Source: Roseateles subflavus (lineage in GTDB: Bacteria; Pseudomonadota; Gammaproteobacteria; Burkholderiales; Burkholderiaceae_C). Taken from it: a stretch of 64,000 nt of DNA. Made by a program: the position numbers and the translations under genes. The stretch spans positions 620,001 to 684,000 of the forward strand of contig NZ_JASVDS010000003.1 of the NCBI RefSeq assembly GCF_030285365.1. Direction: 5' to 3'. Positions 19,194 through 28,889 of the stretch are shown here, piece after piece (positions within the stretch are counted from its first letter, which is position 1; every line of letters begins with the position of its first letter). The notes beneath the pieces were generated by a model. The model made no database searches. It was not told the DNA's origin and saw only the letters and a list, made by a program, of their open reading frames with translations.

Positions 19194-20572
19194 GCGCCGG
19201 CACCCTGTTCTTCGCCCCGCAGGCCTGGGTGGATGGCCGCTGGCAGTCCGACGTGCGGCTGCGCGTGGACGACCGCGGCCACTGGGCCGCCGTGGAGGCC
19301 GGCCCGCCGTGCCCGCCCGAGGCCGTTCGCCTGGCCGGGCCGGTGCTGCCCAGTCTCGTGGATGCCCACAGCCATGCCTTCCAGCGCGCCTTCGCCGGCC
19401 TCGCCGAGCAGCGGGACAGCGACAGCGACGACTTCTGGTCCTGGCGCGACCGCATGTACGGCGTGGCCCTGCGCACCACGCCGGCGCAGCTGCAGGCCAT
19501 CGCGGCACAGCTCTACCTGGAGCTGCTGCGGGGCGGCTACACGCAGGTCTGCGAGTTCCACTACCTGCAGCACACGCCCGACGGCAGCGCCTATCCGGAC
19601 GAGCTCGCCATGAGTTGGGCCCTGGCGGACGCCGCGGCCGAGACGGGGCTGGGCCTCACGATGCTGCCGGTGCTCTATGCCCATGCCGGCTTCGCACACC
19701 CCGCCCTGCGCGAGGACCAGCGCCGCTTCCGCACCGATGCCGCCTGGGTCTGGCACGCCAGCCAGCGCCTCCATGCGGCCGGGCGCCCGCTGCTCAATGC
19801 GGGCGTTGCACTGCATTCGCTGCGGGCCGCCCACGCCGAGGACCTCCGGGCGCTGCAGGCGCTGGTCGGTGACGAGGACCGGCCCATCCACATCCACATC
19901 AGCGAGCAGCAGGCCGAGGTGCGGGACTGCCTGGCCGCGACCGGGCGCCGGCCCATGGCCTACCTCTGTGAGGATTTCCGGCCCGACGCGCGCTGGCACC
20001 TGGTGCATGCGACCCACAGCACGCCTGAGGAAATCGCCGCCGTCGCCGCCAGCGGTGCGAGCGCGGTGATCTGCCCGACGACCGAGGCCAATCTGGGCGA
20101 CGGTCTCTGCGACCTGCGCGGCTGGCTCGCGGCGGGCGTGCCGCTGAGCCTGGGCTCGGACAGCCATGTCGGCCGCGGCTGGGTGGAGGAGCTGCGCTGG
20201 CTCGAGTACGGCCAGCGCCTGGGCCTGCAGCAGCGCAATGTCGCGGCGCAGCCCGGCGTGCAGCCGTCCACGGCGGCCCGCCTGTTCGAGGCCGTGCGCC
20301 GGGGCAGCGCGGCGCCTGCCGGCCTGCGCCAGTGGGGGCTGGAGGTGGGCGCCCGTGCCGACTTCCTCGTGCTCGACCCGGCCGCCTCCGGCCTGCGGGG
20401 TCTGCCCGCCGCGGCCACGCTCGATGGCCTGGTCTTCGCCAGCCAGGGCGAGGTGCTGCAGTCGGTCTATGTCGCCGGGCAGCGGCGCCTGCACCAGGGG
20501 CAGCATGAGCGCCAGGCCGTGATCGGCGAACGCTTTGAAGCGGCCATGGCGGAACTTTGGCGCAAGACGTGA
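19190..20572 (+). CDS. hutF: Formimidoylglutamate deiminase
   Basis: 460 residues, amidohydrolase superfamily; converts N-formimino-L-glutamate to N-formyl-L-glutamate and ammonia. Motifs: [41 protein letters not shown] and [16 protein letters not shown]. The start overlaps the hutG stop. It is the last gene of the plus-strand hut operon. The stop codon lies within a one-mismatch copy of the dispersed repeat (GCAAGACGTGACCCC), giving the C-terminal residues WRKT. No hairpin terminator is seen after it. Confidence 0.94.
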   Translation: MSAGTLFFAPQAWVDGRWQSDVRLRVDDRGHWAAVEAGPPCPPEAVRLAGPVLPSLVDAHSHAFQRAFAGLAEQRDSDSDDFWSWRDRMYGVALRTTPAQLQAIAAQLYLELLRGGYTQVCEFHYLQHTPDGSAYPDELAMSWALADAAAETGLGLTMLPVLYAHAGFAHPALREDQRRFRTDAAWVWHASQRLHAAGRPLLNAGVALHSLRAAHAEDLRALQALVGDEDRPIHIHISEQQAEVRDCLAATGRRPMAYLCEDFRPDARWHLVHATHSTPEEIAAVAASGASAVICPTTEANLGDGLCDLRGWLAAGVPLSLGSDSHVGRGWVEELRWLEYGQRLGLQQRNVAAQPGVQPSTAARLFEAVRRGSAAPAGLRQWGLEVGARADFLVLDPAASGLRGLPAAATLDGLVFASQGEVLQSVYVAGQRRLHQGQHERQAVIGERFEAAMAELWRKT

Positions 20573-20577
20573 CCCCC
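20562..20577 (+). repeat. Dispersed REP-like repeat copy 5 (supplies the hutF stop)
   Basis: GCAAGACGTGACCCCC, one mismatch to the consensus. The TGA at 20570-20572 ends hutF. Confidence 0.6.
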
Positions 20578-20654
20578 TTGTCTGCGACAGCTCGCTTGTA
20601 AGCCGGCCCCGAGGCCGCTACGCTCGGGATTCCCATGATCGCCTAGGGGATTCC

Positions 20655-22211
20655 ATGCTGTCGCTCAGGAATTACACGATCCGCGTCCGCTTGTACGTGC
20701 TTGCCATCCTGGCCGTGGTGGCCATGCTGGTGATAGGAGGCAACGGCCTCTGGAGCCTCGCCAGCGCCAAGCAGCAGTTCCGGCACTACGTCGGCAACGA
20801 CGTCGAGACCCTCACGCAGCTGGCCAGCGTGCGCGCCGGCATCGGCAATCTGCGGCGCTACGAGAAGGACCTGCTGATCAACCTCCAGGACGCCAAGGCG
20901 GTGAGCAAGTACCGCGGCGAATGGGAGGAGACCTTCGGCAAGGTGGCGAAGGGTCTGGACGCCATCGAGCGGCTCGACATCGCCCCGGCGGTGAAGAAGA
21001 TGCCCGCGGAGATGCGCAAGTCGCTCGGCGACTACCGCAGCGGCTTCCAGGGCATCATCGAGCGCATCCAGAAGGGCGAGTTCCCCGACACCGCCACGGC
21101 CAACCGCGCCACCGAGCCCATCAAGGCGCCGGTCCGCGCCCTCGACCAGCAGTTGGGCGAGATGACGAAGCTGGTCGACCAGCACGGCGAGGAGGAGGTG
21201 GTCCGCCTCGACCGCGAGGAGCAGCACATCCGCATGGCACTGACCGGTGTGATGCTGGTGAGCATCCTCATCATCGGCACCTACACCCTCTTCAACATCC
21301 GCTCCATCCTCGAGCCCCTCAGCATCGCCGTGAGCACGACGGAGCGCATCGCCCGCCAGGACCTGAGCCAGTCCATCCGCGTGAACGGCGCCGACGAGAC
21401 CGCGCAGATGATGCAGGGCGTGAGCGGCATGCAGGAGGCGATCCGCGACGTGGTCTCGGGCGTGCGCAGCGCGACGGACAGCATCGCGACGGCGTCCAAG
21501 GAGGTGGCGGCCGGCAGCCATGACCTGAGCCATCGCACCGAGCAGGCGGCCTCGAACCTCGAGGAGACGGCCTCCGCGATGGAGGAGCTGACGGCCAGCG
21601 TGCGGCACAACGCGGACTCGGCCCGCCAGGCCAATGCGCTGGCGCAGGAGGCCTCGGCGGTGGCCGAGCGCGGCGGCACGGTGGTGGGCGAGGTGGTGGC
21701 GACGATGGACCGCATCAGCGCCTCCTCGCGCAAGATCAGCGACATCATCTCCGTGATCGACGGCATCGCCTTCCAGACCAACATCCTCGCGCTGAACGCG
21801 GCCGTCGAGGCGGCGCGCGCGGGCGAGCAGGGCCGGGGCTTCGCGGTGGTGGCGGCCGAGGTCCGCAACCTGGCGCAGCGCAGCGCCGAGGCGGCCAAGG
21901 AGATCAAGGGCCTCATCACCAGCAGCACCGAGAGCGTGGAATCAGGGGCGGCGCTGGTGGCGCATGCGGGCCAGACCATGCAGGAGATCACCGCCGCCAT
22001 CGGGCGCGTGAGCCACATCGTCAGCGAGATCAGCCACGCCACGTCCGAGCAGAGTTCGGGTATCAACCAGATCGGCACGGCCATCTCCCAGCTGGACCAG
22101 ATGACGCAGCAGAACGCGGCGCTGGTCGAGCAGTCCGCCGCCGCGGCGCAGAGCCTGCAGCACCAGGCGGACGAGCTGGCGCAGACGGTGTCGGTGTTCA
22201 AGCTGGCCTGA
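20655..22211 (+). CDS. Methyl-accepting chemotaxis protein
   Basis: 518 residues. Transmembrane helix 1 at about residues 12-33, a four-helix-bundle periplasmic sensor domain (about 35-195), helix 2 near residues 196-216 ([18 protein letters not shown]), a HAMP region, then the cytoplasmic signalling coiled coil. The hairpin tip is the canonical [20 protein letters not shown] followed by [18 protein letters not shown]. It signals to CheA through CheW; ligand unknown. Start at [10 protein letters not shown]. No che genes adjoin it. No C-terminal CheR-tethering pentapeptide is seen (ends VSVFKLA). Confidence 0.95.
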   Translation: MLSLRNYTIRVRLYVLAILAVVAMLVIGGNGLWSLASAKQQFRHYVGNDVETLTQLASVRAGIGNLRRYEKDLLINLQDAKAVSKYRGEWEETFGKVAKGLDAIERLDIAPAVKKMPAEMRKSLGDYRSGFQGIIERIQKGEFPDTATANRATEPIKAPVRALDQQLGEMTKLVDQHGEEEVVRLDREEQHIRMALTGVMLVSILIIGTYTLFNIRSILEPLSIAVSTTERIARQDLSQSIRVNGADETAQMMQGVSGMQEAIRDVVSGVRSATDSIATASKEVAAGSHDLSHRTEQAASNLEETASAMEELTASVRHNADSARQANALAQEASAVAERGGTVVGEVVATMDRISASSRKISDIISVIDGIAFQTNILALNAAVEAARAGEQGRGFAVVAAEVRNLAQRSAEAAKEIKGLITSSTESVESGAALVAHAGQTMQEITAAIGRVSHIVSEISHATSEQSSGINQIGTAISQLDQMTQQNAALVEQSAAAAQSLQHQADELAQTVSVFKLA

Positions 22212-22239
22212 ACGCCGCGCGGCGGGTCCCCGCCGGCGC

Positions 22240-22255
22240 GGGGTCAGTCCTTGCC
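22240..22255 (-). repeat. Dispersed REP-like repeat copy 6 (supplies an S10 peptidase stop)
   Basis: Minus-strand GGCAAGGACTGACCCC, the variant form with GGAC in place of GACC. The TGA at 22246-22244 ends the S10 peptidase gene. Flanking bases CAG upstream match copies 4 and 7. Confidence 0.65.
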
Positions 22256-23743
22256 TGCCGCCCGCCGCACGAAGGCGCGCAGCTCCTGCGCCATGCGCTC
22301 GCGGCCGAGGCGCTCGATGTACATCATGTGGCCGGCCTCGTAGTAGCTGACCTGCACGCGGTCCTGCTGCGCCTCCCGCAGCCCGAGGTGGGACAGGCTG
22401 TAGTCGCCCGCGGCGTGGGGCGTCGCGAGATCGTAGTAGCCGCTGGCCACATAGACCTGCAGTGAAGGGTTCGCCTGCATGGTGCGGCGCAGGGCGTCGC
22501 CGGCGGCGACGTAGCGGTTCTCGTAGCCCTTCCAGCCCCAGGTCTTGTACAGCGGTGCGTGGACGAGGTAGGGCGCATCGCTCTGGTAGCCGAGCTGCTC
22601 GCGCAGCAGGCGGTTGATGCCCACCGCGTAGGCGCCGGTGAGGTTGTTCATGCTGGGGTCGTCCTGCGCGTGCTCGCCGGCATCGTCACGGTCCTGGCCC
22701 GTGAAGCGGGCATCGATGCGGCCGACGGTGAGACCGCGCTCGCGCAGCAGCTCCTTGAAGAAGCGGTTGTCCTCGATGCGCAGGCCGCAGCGCTGCACGA
22801 AGGCCGGGCTCAGGCCGGTGAGCCGTGCCAGCGCCGCGCCGATGCGCGTGCGGGCCGCGGCGTCCAGGCGGCTGCCCTGCATGAGGGCGCTCCAGTACGC
22901 CCCCATCGCGAAGCGCTCGGCCTCCGCGACGACCTCCTTCAGCGGGCGCTGCTGCAGCGCCGCGGGCAGGGCCTGGTGGTACCACGCGGTGGCGGCATAG
23001 CCCGGCACGAAGAGCGCGTAGGGCAGGTCGTTGCCGTGGTCGAAGGACAGCGTCTGGTAGTCCAGCGCCATGGAGACGAGCATCACGCCGTTGAGGTCGA
23101 CGTCATGGCGCTCCTGCAGCAGGCGCGCCAGGCCGGCGGCGCGCGTGGTGCCGTAGCTCTCGCCGATGAGGAACTTGGGGCTGGCCCAGCGGCCGTGGCG
23201 GCTGAGGTAGAGGCGGATGAACTCGGCGACGGCGTCCTGGTCCCGCTGGTAGTCGTGAAACTCGCTGCCCTTCTCGCCGGGGTTCATGCGGGAGTAGCCG
23301 GTGCCGACGGGGTCGATGAAGACGAGGTCCGACTCGAGCAGCAGGCTGGCGTCGTTGTCGCACAGGGCGTAGGGCGGGGCGCCGCAGTGGCCGAGGTCGT
23401 CACAGGCCACGCGCCGCGGGCCCAGCAGGCCCAGGTGCAGCCAGACGCTGCTGGAGCCGGGGCCGCCGTTGAAGCAGAAGGTGAGCGGGCGCTCGTGGGT
23501 CGGGGCGTCGCTGAGGGTGTAGGCGATGTAGAAGAGCTGGGCCTGGGCCTTGTCCTCCTGGACCTTGCCCTGCTCGTCGGTGCGCTGGGCCTCGCGCAGC
23601 GTGAGCGAGCCGACGGTGGCCTCGTAGCGCAGCGGGCGCCCCGCCAGCGTCGTCTCGTGCGGGGTCCGGACCAGGACTTCCGGGATGTCCGTGGCCGCCG
23701 CCATGGGTCGTGCCTCTGGGGCCGCAGCTTGGGAACTGACCAT
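22244..23743 (-). CDS. S10 family serine carboxypeptidase-like protein
   Basis: 499 residues with the alpha/beta-hydrolase S10 pattern: oxyanion region TFCFNGGPGSSSVWLH, nucleophile Ser in FLIGESYGTTRA, Asp in YYDLATPHA and His in EAGHMMY. Carboxypeptidases of this family remove C-terminal residues. No Sec signal is obvious in the N-terminus (MVSSQAAAPEARPMAAATD), unlike most family members, so location is uncertain. Start supported by GGGAGAG before the ATG. It converges with the chemotaxis receptor (32-bp gap) and its stop lies in a dispersed repeat. Divergent from the DUF429 gene with a 38-bp gap. Confidence 0.88.
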   Translation of the reverse strand: MVSSQAAAPEARPMAAATDIPEVLVRTPHETTLAGRPLRYEATVGSLTLREAQRTDEQGKVQEDKAQAQLFYIAYTLSDAPTHERPLTFCFNGGPGSSSVWLHLGLLGPRRVACDDLGHCGAPPYALCDNDASLLLESDLVFIDPVGTGYSRMNPGEKGSEFHDYQRDQDAVAEFIRLYLSRHGRWASPKFLIGESYGTTRAAGLARLLQERHDVDLNGVMLVSMALDYQTLSFDHGNDLPYALFVPGYAATAWYHQALPAALQQRPLKEVVAEAERFAMGAYWSALMQGSRLDAAARTRIGAALARLTGLSPAFVQRCGLRIEDNRFFKELLRERGLTVGRIDARFTGQDRDDAGEHAQDDPSMNNLTGAYAVGINRLLREQLGYQSDAPYLVHAPLYKTWGWKGYENRYVAAGDALRRTMQANPSLQVYVASGYYDLATPHAAGDYSLSHLGLREAQQDRVQVSYYEAGHMMYIERLGRERMAQELRAFVRRAAGKD

Positions 23744-23781
23744 GCGCTCTCCCTCTACGCAATGCCGATAAAGTCGCGAGC

Positions 23782-24612
23782 ATGCCGACTTCCGCGACCC
23801 CTGAAATCCCGCTCTTGCTGGGGCTTGACTTCTCATCCACCCCCAGCCGCCGCAAGCCCGTGGTGCTGGCCTGCGGGGAACGGCGCGGCGCCATTGTGCG
23901 CCTGCACGGCCTTGAACGATTCGCCGAGCTGGCGGCACTGCGTGAGCGTCTGTGTCAGGAGCCCGCCTGGCTCGGCGGCTTCGACCTGCCTTTCGGCCTG
24001 CCCCGCGAACTTGTGCAGAGCCTGGGCTGGCCGCAGCAGTGGCCGGCGCTGATGGACCATTTCTGCGCCCAGCCGCGCAGCGAGCTGAAGGCGCAGTTCA
24101 AGGCCTTCATGGCGCCCCGGCCCGCGGGCGGCAAGTTCGCCCATCGCGCCTGCGACGGACCGGCCGGCGCCTCGCCCAGCATGAAGTGGGTCAACCCGCC
24201 GGTGGCCTGGATGATGCATGCCGGCGTGCCCGTGCTGCGCGCCGCCGAGGCCACGTTTCCGGGGCTGTGCGCCGGGCAGCCGGCGCGGGTGGCGCTGGAG
24301 GCCTATCCGGGCTTGCTGGCTCGCGAGCTGATCCAGCGGCGCTCCTACAAGAGCGACGACACGGCCCGGCAGACGCCCGAGCGCCTGATCGCGCGCAAGG
24401 ACCTCGTGGAGGCGCTGGAGCAGGGCAGGAGCCGCCTGGGCCTGCGGCTGAAGCTGAGCCATGCGCAGCGGGACGCGCTCGTCGACGACGCCAGCGGCGA
24501 TGCGCTGGACGCTGTCCTGTGTCTCGTGCAGGCGGCGTGGGCGAGTGGGCAGCCGGGCTACGGCCTGCCCAAGGAGATCGATCCGGTGGAGGGCTGGATC
24601 GTCAGTGCCTGA
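23782..24612 (+). CDS. DUF429 domain protein (predicted RNase H-like nuclease fold)
   Basis: 276 residues with the DUF429 features: an N-terminal LLLGLDFSSTPSRRKPVV strand-loop with an acidic residue, GGFDLPFGLPREL near residue 72, VALEAYPGLLAREL near residue 172, and DASGDALDAVLCLVQAAWA near the C-terminus, where acidic residues would complete an RNase H-type metal site. Biological role unknown. It shares a short divergent promoter region with the S10 peptidase gene. Confidence 0.8.
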   Translation: MPTSATPEIPLLLGLDFSSTPSRRKPVVLACGERRGAIVRLHGLERFAELAALRERLCQEPAWLGGFDLPFGLPRELVQSLGWPQQWPALMDHFCAQPRSELKAQFKAFMAPRPAGGKFAHRACDGPAGASPSMKWVNPPVAWMMHAGVPVLRAAEATFPGLCAGQPARVALEAYPGLLARELIQRRSYKSDDTARQTPERLIARKDLVEALEQGRSRLGLRLKLSHAQRDALVDDASGDALDAVLCLVQAAWASGQPGYGLPKEIDPVEGWIVSA

Positions 24613-24669
24613 ACCGGCGAGCGTCCGGCGTGGTGCGGGCATGAGGCCGCGGCGCCACGCCTGCTCGCA

Positions 24670-25599
24670 TCACTTGCGCATCAGCGTGGACTTGCCGAAC
24701 AGCGATTCGATCAGGTCCACCGCCAGCGTGGCGGTCCGGTTCTTCTCGTCCAGGGCGGGGTTGAGCTCCATCACGTCGAGGGAGCTGAGACGGCCGGTGT
24801 CGGCAATCATCTCCATGCACAGCTGGGCCTCGCGGTAGGTCGGGCCGCCGGGCACGGTGGTGCCGACGCCCGGGGCGATCGAGGGGTCGAGGAAGTCGAC
24901 GTCGAAGCTCACGTGCAGGTGGGTGTTGGCGTCCAGCGTGGCCAGGGCCAGCTCCATGGTGTGGCGCATGCCCATCTCGTCGATGTAGCGCATGTCGAAG
25001 ACCTCGAGCTCCTGCTCATGCACGAAGCGCTTCTCGCCCGCGTCCACGCTGCGGATGCCGATCTGGCGCACCCATTTCGGGCTGATGGCCGGGTGCTCCT
25101 TGCTGAAGCCGCCGATCTCGATCAGCTCCTTGGGGCCGAAGCCCGCCAGACAGGCGACGGGCATGCCGTGGATGTTGCCGCTGGGGGTGAGCTCGCTGGT
25201 GTTGAAGTCGGCATGCGCGTCCAGCCACAGCACGCGCAGCTTCTTGCCCTGCTCCTTGCAGTGGCGGGCCACGGCGCTGATCGAGCCCAGGCCCAGGCAG
25301 TGGTCGCCGCCGAGCAGGATGGGCATGCGGCCGGTCTTCAGCTCCGCGTACACGGCGTCGTGCACCGCGCGGTTCCAGGCCGCGACCTCCTGCAGGTGGC
25401 GGTAGCCGTCCACCGGCGGCAGCCAGGGGTTGTAGGGGCCGGTGAGGTTGCCACGGTCCACCACCTGCACGCCATGGCTCTCGAGCGTGGGGCCGATATT
25501 GGCCACGCGCAGGGCTTCGGGGCCCATGCTGGCGCCGCGGGCGCCGGCGCCGATGTCGGTGGGCGCGCCGATGAGGGAGACGTTGCGCAGAGTGGTCAT
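24670..25599 (-). CDS. rocF: Arginase
   Basis: 309 residues, ureohydrolase family; hydrolyses arginine to ornithine and urea. Binuclear manganese motifs are present: LLGGDHCLGLGS, LWLDAHADFNT, HGMPVACLAG and VSFDVDFLDPSIAPG. GARGASMGPEALR at the N-terminus is typical of arginase and not agmatinase. It is followed upstream on the same strand by the LOG gene with only 19 bp between, so the two may be cotranscribed. No ornithine aminotransferase gene is near. Confidence 0.93.
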   Translation of the reverse strand: MTTLRNVSLIGAPTDIGAGARGASMGPEALRVANIGPTLESHGVQVVDRGNLTGPYNPWLPPVDGYRHLQEVAAWNRAVHDAVYAELKTGRMPILLGGDHCLGLGSISAVARHCKEQGKKLRVLWLDAHADFNTSELTPSGNIHGMPVACLAGFGPKELIEIGGFSKEHPAISPKWVRQIGIRSVDAGEKRFVHEQELEVFDMRYIDEMGMRHTMELALATLDANTHLHVSFDVDFLDPSIAPGVGTTVPGGPTYREAQLCMEMIADTGRLSSLDVMELNPALDEKNRTATLAVDLIESLFGKSTLMRK

Positions 25600-25618
25600 G
25601 GCATCCTCTTCTGGGGGG

Positions 25619-26500
25619 TCAGTCGTGGGGGGTGAGGTCGTACTCCGACTCGAGCAAGGCCCAGGCCTCCTCGGCGGAGTCGACGAAATGGAAGAGCTGC
25701 TCGTCGCCGAGGCTGATCATGCCGGTCTCGATCAGCAGCTCGAAGTTGATCAGGCGGGACCAGAAGTCGCGCCCGAACATCAGGATGGGGCGGCGGCGGC
25801 ACTTGCCGGTCTGGATGAGGGTAAGCGCCTCGAAAAGCTCGTCCAGCGTGCCGAAGCCGCCGGGGAAGCACACCAGCGCCACGGAGCGCATCAGGAAGTG
25901 CATCTTGCGCAGCGCGAAATAGTGGAAGCGGAAGCACAGCTCCGGCGTGATGTAGGGGTTGGGGTGCTGCTCGTGCGGCAGCACGATGTTCAGGCCGATG
26001 CTCTTGCCGCCGACTTCATGCGCCCCGCGGTTGCCCGCTTCCATGATGCCCGGGCCGCCGCCCGTCACCACGTAGATCGGATTGCCGCGCGTCATGCTCT
26101 CGCGCGTCACGATGCTGGCAAAGCGGCGGGCTTCCTCGTAGTAGCGGCTCATCTGCAGCTGCATCTGCGCCTTGCCGAGTGTGGCGGCATCGCCCAGGGC
26201 CTGCGCCTCGCTCAGGCGGAGCTCGGCCGTGGCCTGATCCGGGATGCGGGCGCTGCCGAACATGACGATGGTGGCCTTGATGCCTTGCTCCTGCTGCACC
26301 AGCTCGGGCTTGAGCAGCTCCAGCTGCATGCGCACCGGGCGCAGCTCGTCGCGGAGCATGAAATCGTCGTCGGTGAAGGCGAGGCGGTAGGCGCTGCCGG
26401 GGCCGTCGTAGTCCGGTGCCGGGCGTGCCTGGACCTGTCGGGCTTCGTCCTTGGCCGAGGGGAAATTGCGGGCGGTGAGTTTGTTCTTGTGCTTGCTCAT
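25619..26500 (-). CDS. LOG family protein (nucleoside 5'-monophosphate phosphoribohydrolase-like)
   Basis: 293 residues with the Rossmann-like LOG signature: TIVMFGSARIP, GGGPGIMEAGNRGAHEVGG and CFPGGFGTLDELFEALT (PGGxGTxxE). LOG proteins cleave the N-glycosidic bond of AMP or cytokinin ribotides; many are wrongly named lysine decarboxylase. The ATG at 26500 (MSKHKNKLTAR) is preceded by GGGAG; an in-frame TTG at 26512 is less likely. It has an N-terminal extension of about 85 residues, as in the longer group-II forms. It lies 19 bp upstream of arginase. Confidence 0.88.
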   Translation of the reverse strand: MSKHKNKLTARNFPSAKDEARQVQARPAPDYDGPGSAYRLAFTDDDFMLRDELRPVRMQLELLKPELVQQEQGIKATIVMFGSARIPDQATAELRLSEAQALGDAATLGKAQMQLQMSRYYEEARRFASIVTRESMTRGNPIYVVTGGGPGIMEAGNRGAHEVGGKSIGLNIVLPHEQHPNPYITPELCFRFHYFALRKMHFLMRSVALVCFPGGFGTLDELFEALTLIQTGKCRRRPILMFGRDFWSRLINFELLIETGMISLGDEQLFHFVDSAEEAWALLESEYDLTPHD

Positions 26501-26605
26501 GCGGTCTCCCAAGGGGGCGGCGCGGGCTGAACTGTAGTGCAGCCGGGTGGAAATTTTGTTTCCTGTATTGCCGCGATTGAATGGATTTGTTGTGTGAGAA
26601 GTGGT

Positions 26606-27355
26606 TTATGCAGACTTGCAGCACGCACATTCGGGGTCGCGCTGCAAGAGAATCTCGCTCCAGCGCATCTGGCGGGCGTCCAGCATCTGCAGGCGGCCCG
26701 CCAGGGAGCCGGGCAGGCCGGCCAGCAGCTTCAGGCCTTCCGCCGCCTGCTGGCTGCCGATGATGCCCACCAGGGGCGCGAAGACGCCCATCAGCGCGCA
26801 GCGCACCTCCTCGAACTGCGCATCCGGCGGGAACACGCAGGCATAGCAGGGCGTCTGCCCGGAGCGGCTGTCGTAGACGCTGATCTGCCCGTCGAAGCCC
26901 ACCGCGGCCCCGGAGACGAGCGGCTTGCGGTGCTTCACGCAGGCCGCGTTGACGGCGTGGCGCGTGGCGAAGTTGTCGGAGCAGTCCAGCACCACGTCGG
27001 CCGATTGCACGAGGGCGTCCAGCCGCGCCTCGTCCACCTTTTCCTGCAGGGCCTGGACATTCAGTTCGGGGTTGATCGCCTTCAGCGTGAGCGCCGCCGA
27101 CGCGACCTTGGGCTGCCCGATGCGGTCCTGCCGGTGCACGATCTGGCGCTGCAGGTTCGTGAGGTCCACGGTGTCGTGGTCCACCAGGGTCAGGGTGCCG
27201 ACGCCGGCCGTGGCCAGGTACAGGGCGACCGGGGAGCCCAGGCCGCCGGCGCCGATCACCAGCGCATGCCCGGCCAGGATCCGGGCCTGCCCCTCGACGC
27301 CGATCTCGTCGAGCAGGATGTGCCGCGAGTAGCGCAGCAGCTGTTCGTCATTCAT
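26606..27355 (-). CDS. moeB: HesA/MoeB/ThiF family adenylyltransferase
   Basis: 249 residues, E1-like enzyme that adenylates the C-terminal glycine of a sulphur-carrier protein (MoaD or ThiS). The nucleotide-binding motif VIGAGGLGSPVALYLATAGV is near residue 32, DHDTVDLTNLQRQ and the arginine-finger region follow, then SADVVLDCSDNFATR. Two cysteine pairs, CYAC and CACC, would bind structural zinc. Whether it serves molybdopterin or thiamine cannot be told, and the symbol is provisional. It lies downstream of ctpA on the same strand; a terminator stands between them, so it may have its own promoter. Confidence 0.88.
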   Translation of the reverse strand: MNDEQLLRYSRHILLDEIGVEGQARILAGHALVIGAGGLGSPVALYLATAGVGTLTLVDHDTVDLTNLQRQIVHRQDRIGQPKVASAALTLKAINPELNVQALQEKVDEARLDALVQSADVVLDCSDNFATRHAVNAACVKHRKPLVSGAAVGFDGQISVYDSRSGQTPCYACVFPPDAQFEEVRCALMGVFAPLVGIIGSQQAAEGLKLLAGLPGSLAGRLQMLDARQMRWSEILLQRDPECACCKSA

Positions 27356-27394
27356 GGGGCAAGCATAGCGCCCTGCCCGGGCCGCCTTGCAAAG

Positions 27395-27425
27395 AAAAAG
27401 ACCCGCCGGCAGGGCCAGGCGGGTC
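27395..27425 (-). terminator. Rho-independent terminator of ctpA
   Basis: 8-bp stem GACCCGCC/GGCGGGTC followed on the minus strand by five T, 28 bp past the ctpA stop. Confidence 0.85.
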
Positions 27426-27452
27426 GTGCGGGGCGCGGGCCCTGCGAGCGGC

Positions 27453-28889
27453 TTATTCGCCGGTCTTGGCCTCGGCCTTGCGCTCGGTGGCCGTCTTGGA
27501 CGCGATCACGGGCTTGCCCTTGAGCTGGTTGAGGGCCTGCTGCAGCGGGAAGTCCTCGGCCGAGCCGAACTCGGGCAGCGGCTTGATCGAGTCCTTGTTC
27601 TTGGCGTACTCGGCTTCCAGCTTGGCGCGGGCTTCCTCGCGGGCCTTGGCGCGGGCGTCGTCCTTGTCCTCGGGGCCGTTCTGCAGATGCTTCTCCAGAT
27701 CGGCCTCGCGCATGCGCAGGGCGGCGAAGACATTGCCCTCGGCGGTCTCGTCCAGCATGACGTCGGGCACGATGCCCTTGGCCTGGATCGAGCGGCCGCT
27801 CGGGGTGTAGTAGCGCGCGGTCGTGATCTTCAGTGCCGTTTCCGGGCTGAGCTGGCGCACGGTCTGCACCGAACCCTTGCCGAAGGTCTGGGCGCCCATG
27901 ATGACGGCCCGCTTGTGGTCCTGCAGCGCGCCGGCCACGATCTCGCTGGCCGAGGCCGAGCCTTCGTTGACCAGCACCACCAGCGGGATGTTCTTGAGCG
28001 AATCGGGCAGCTTCTTCAGCGGGTCGGAGCCGCCGCGGCGCAGGTAGTACTCCGGATTGGCCTTGAAGCTGGCCTTGGACTCGGCGATCTGGCCGTTGGT
28101 CGAGACCACCTCGACGTCCTTGGGCAGGAAGGCGGAGGACACCGCCACGGCGCCTTCCAGCAGGCCGCCCGGGTCGTTGCGCAGGTCGAGCACCAGGCCC
28201 TTGAGCTTGGGATCCTGCTTGTAGATCTCCTCGACCTTCTTGACGAAGTCGTCGACCGTGCGGTCCTGGAACTGGCTCAGGCGCACCCAGGCGTAGCCGG
28301 GCTCGACGACCTTGCCGCGCACGCTCACCACCTTGATCTCCTCGCGGGTGATCGTCACGGGGAAGGAGCGGTTCTCCAGCTTGCGGAAGATGGTCAGCTG
28401 CACCTTGGTGGCGGGCTCGCCGCGCATGCGCTTCACGGCCTGGTCGAGGGTCAGGCCCTTGACGGCGGTGTCGTCGATGCGGGTGATGAGGTCGCCGCTC
28501 TTGAGGCCGGCGCGGAAGGCAGGCGAGCCCTCGATCGGCGAGACGATCTTGACCAGGCCGTCTTCCATGCCGATCTCGATGCCCACGCCGACGAACTTGC
28601 CGGAGGTGCCTTCACGGAATTCCTTGAAGCTCTTCTTGTCGAAGAACTGCGAATGCGGGTCCAGGCCGGAGACCATGCCGGCGATGGCGTCGTTGATCAG
28701 CTTCTTCTCGTCGACGGGCTCGACGTAGTCGGACTTGACCATGCCGAACACGGCGGCCAGCTGCTGCATCTCTTCCAGGGGCAGCGGCGAGAGGCTGCTC
28801 CTGGCGTTCGCCTGCAATTGCATGGTGGTCAGGGCCCCTGCCACGGCCCCGAGGGCCACCCATCCGGCGACTTTCAGTTTGGCACTCAT
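27453..28889 (-). CDS. ctpA: S41 family carboxyl-terminal processing protease
   Basis: 478 residues. N-terminal membrane anchor or signal (LKVAGWVALGAVAGALTTM), a PDZ domain at about residues 95-175 (VGVGIEIGMEDGL...GSPAFRAGLKSGD), and the S41 protease domain with Ser in LVNEGSASASEIV and Lys in AQTFGKGSVQT. These enzymes cleave periplasmic proteins near the C-terminus and often work with a lipoprotein adaptor, which is not encoded nearby. The C-terminal 100 residues are charged and helix-prone. In related genomes a phosphoglycerate mutase gene often lies upstream; here the upstream 0.6 kb is empty. Confidence 0.95.
   Translation of the reverse strand: MSAKLKVAGWVALGAVAGALTTMQLQANARSSLSPLPLEEMQQLAAVFGMVKSDYVEPVDEKKLINDAIAGMVSGLDPHSQFFDKKSFKEFREGTSGKFVGVGIEIGMEDGLVKIVSPIEGSPAFRAGLKSGDLITRIDDTAVKGLTLDQAVKRMRGEPATKVQLTIFRKLENRSFPVTITREEIKVVSVRGKVVEPGYAWVRLSQFQDRTVDDFVKKVEEIYKQDPKLKGLVLDLRNDPGGLLEGAVAVSSAFLPKDVEVVSTNGQIAESKASFKANPEYYLRRGGSDPLKKLPDSLKNIPLVVLVNEGSASASEIVAGALQDHKRAVIMGAQTFGKGSVQTVRQLSPETALKITTARYYTPSGRSIQAKGIVPDVMLDETAEGNVFAALRMREADLEKHLQNGPEDKDDARAKAREEARAKLEAEYAKNKDSIKPLPEFGSAEDFPLQQALNQLKGKPVIASKTATERKAEAKTGE

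Noticed and set aside
22211-22244. GC-rich inverted repeat between the chemotaxis receptor and S10 peptidase genes as a terminator
   Set aside because: No T run on either strand; part of it is the dispersed repeat.
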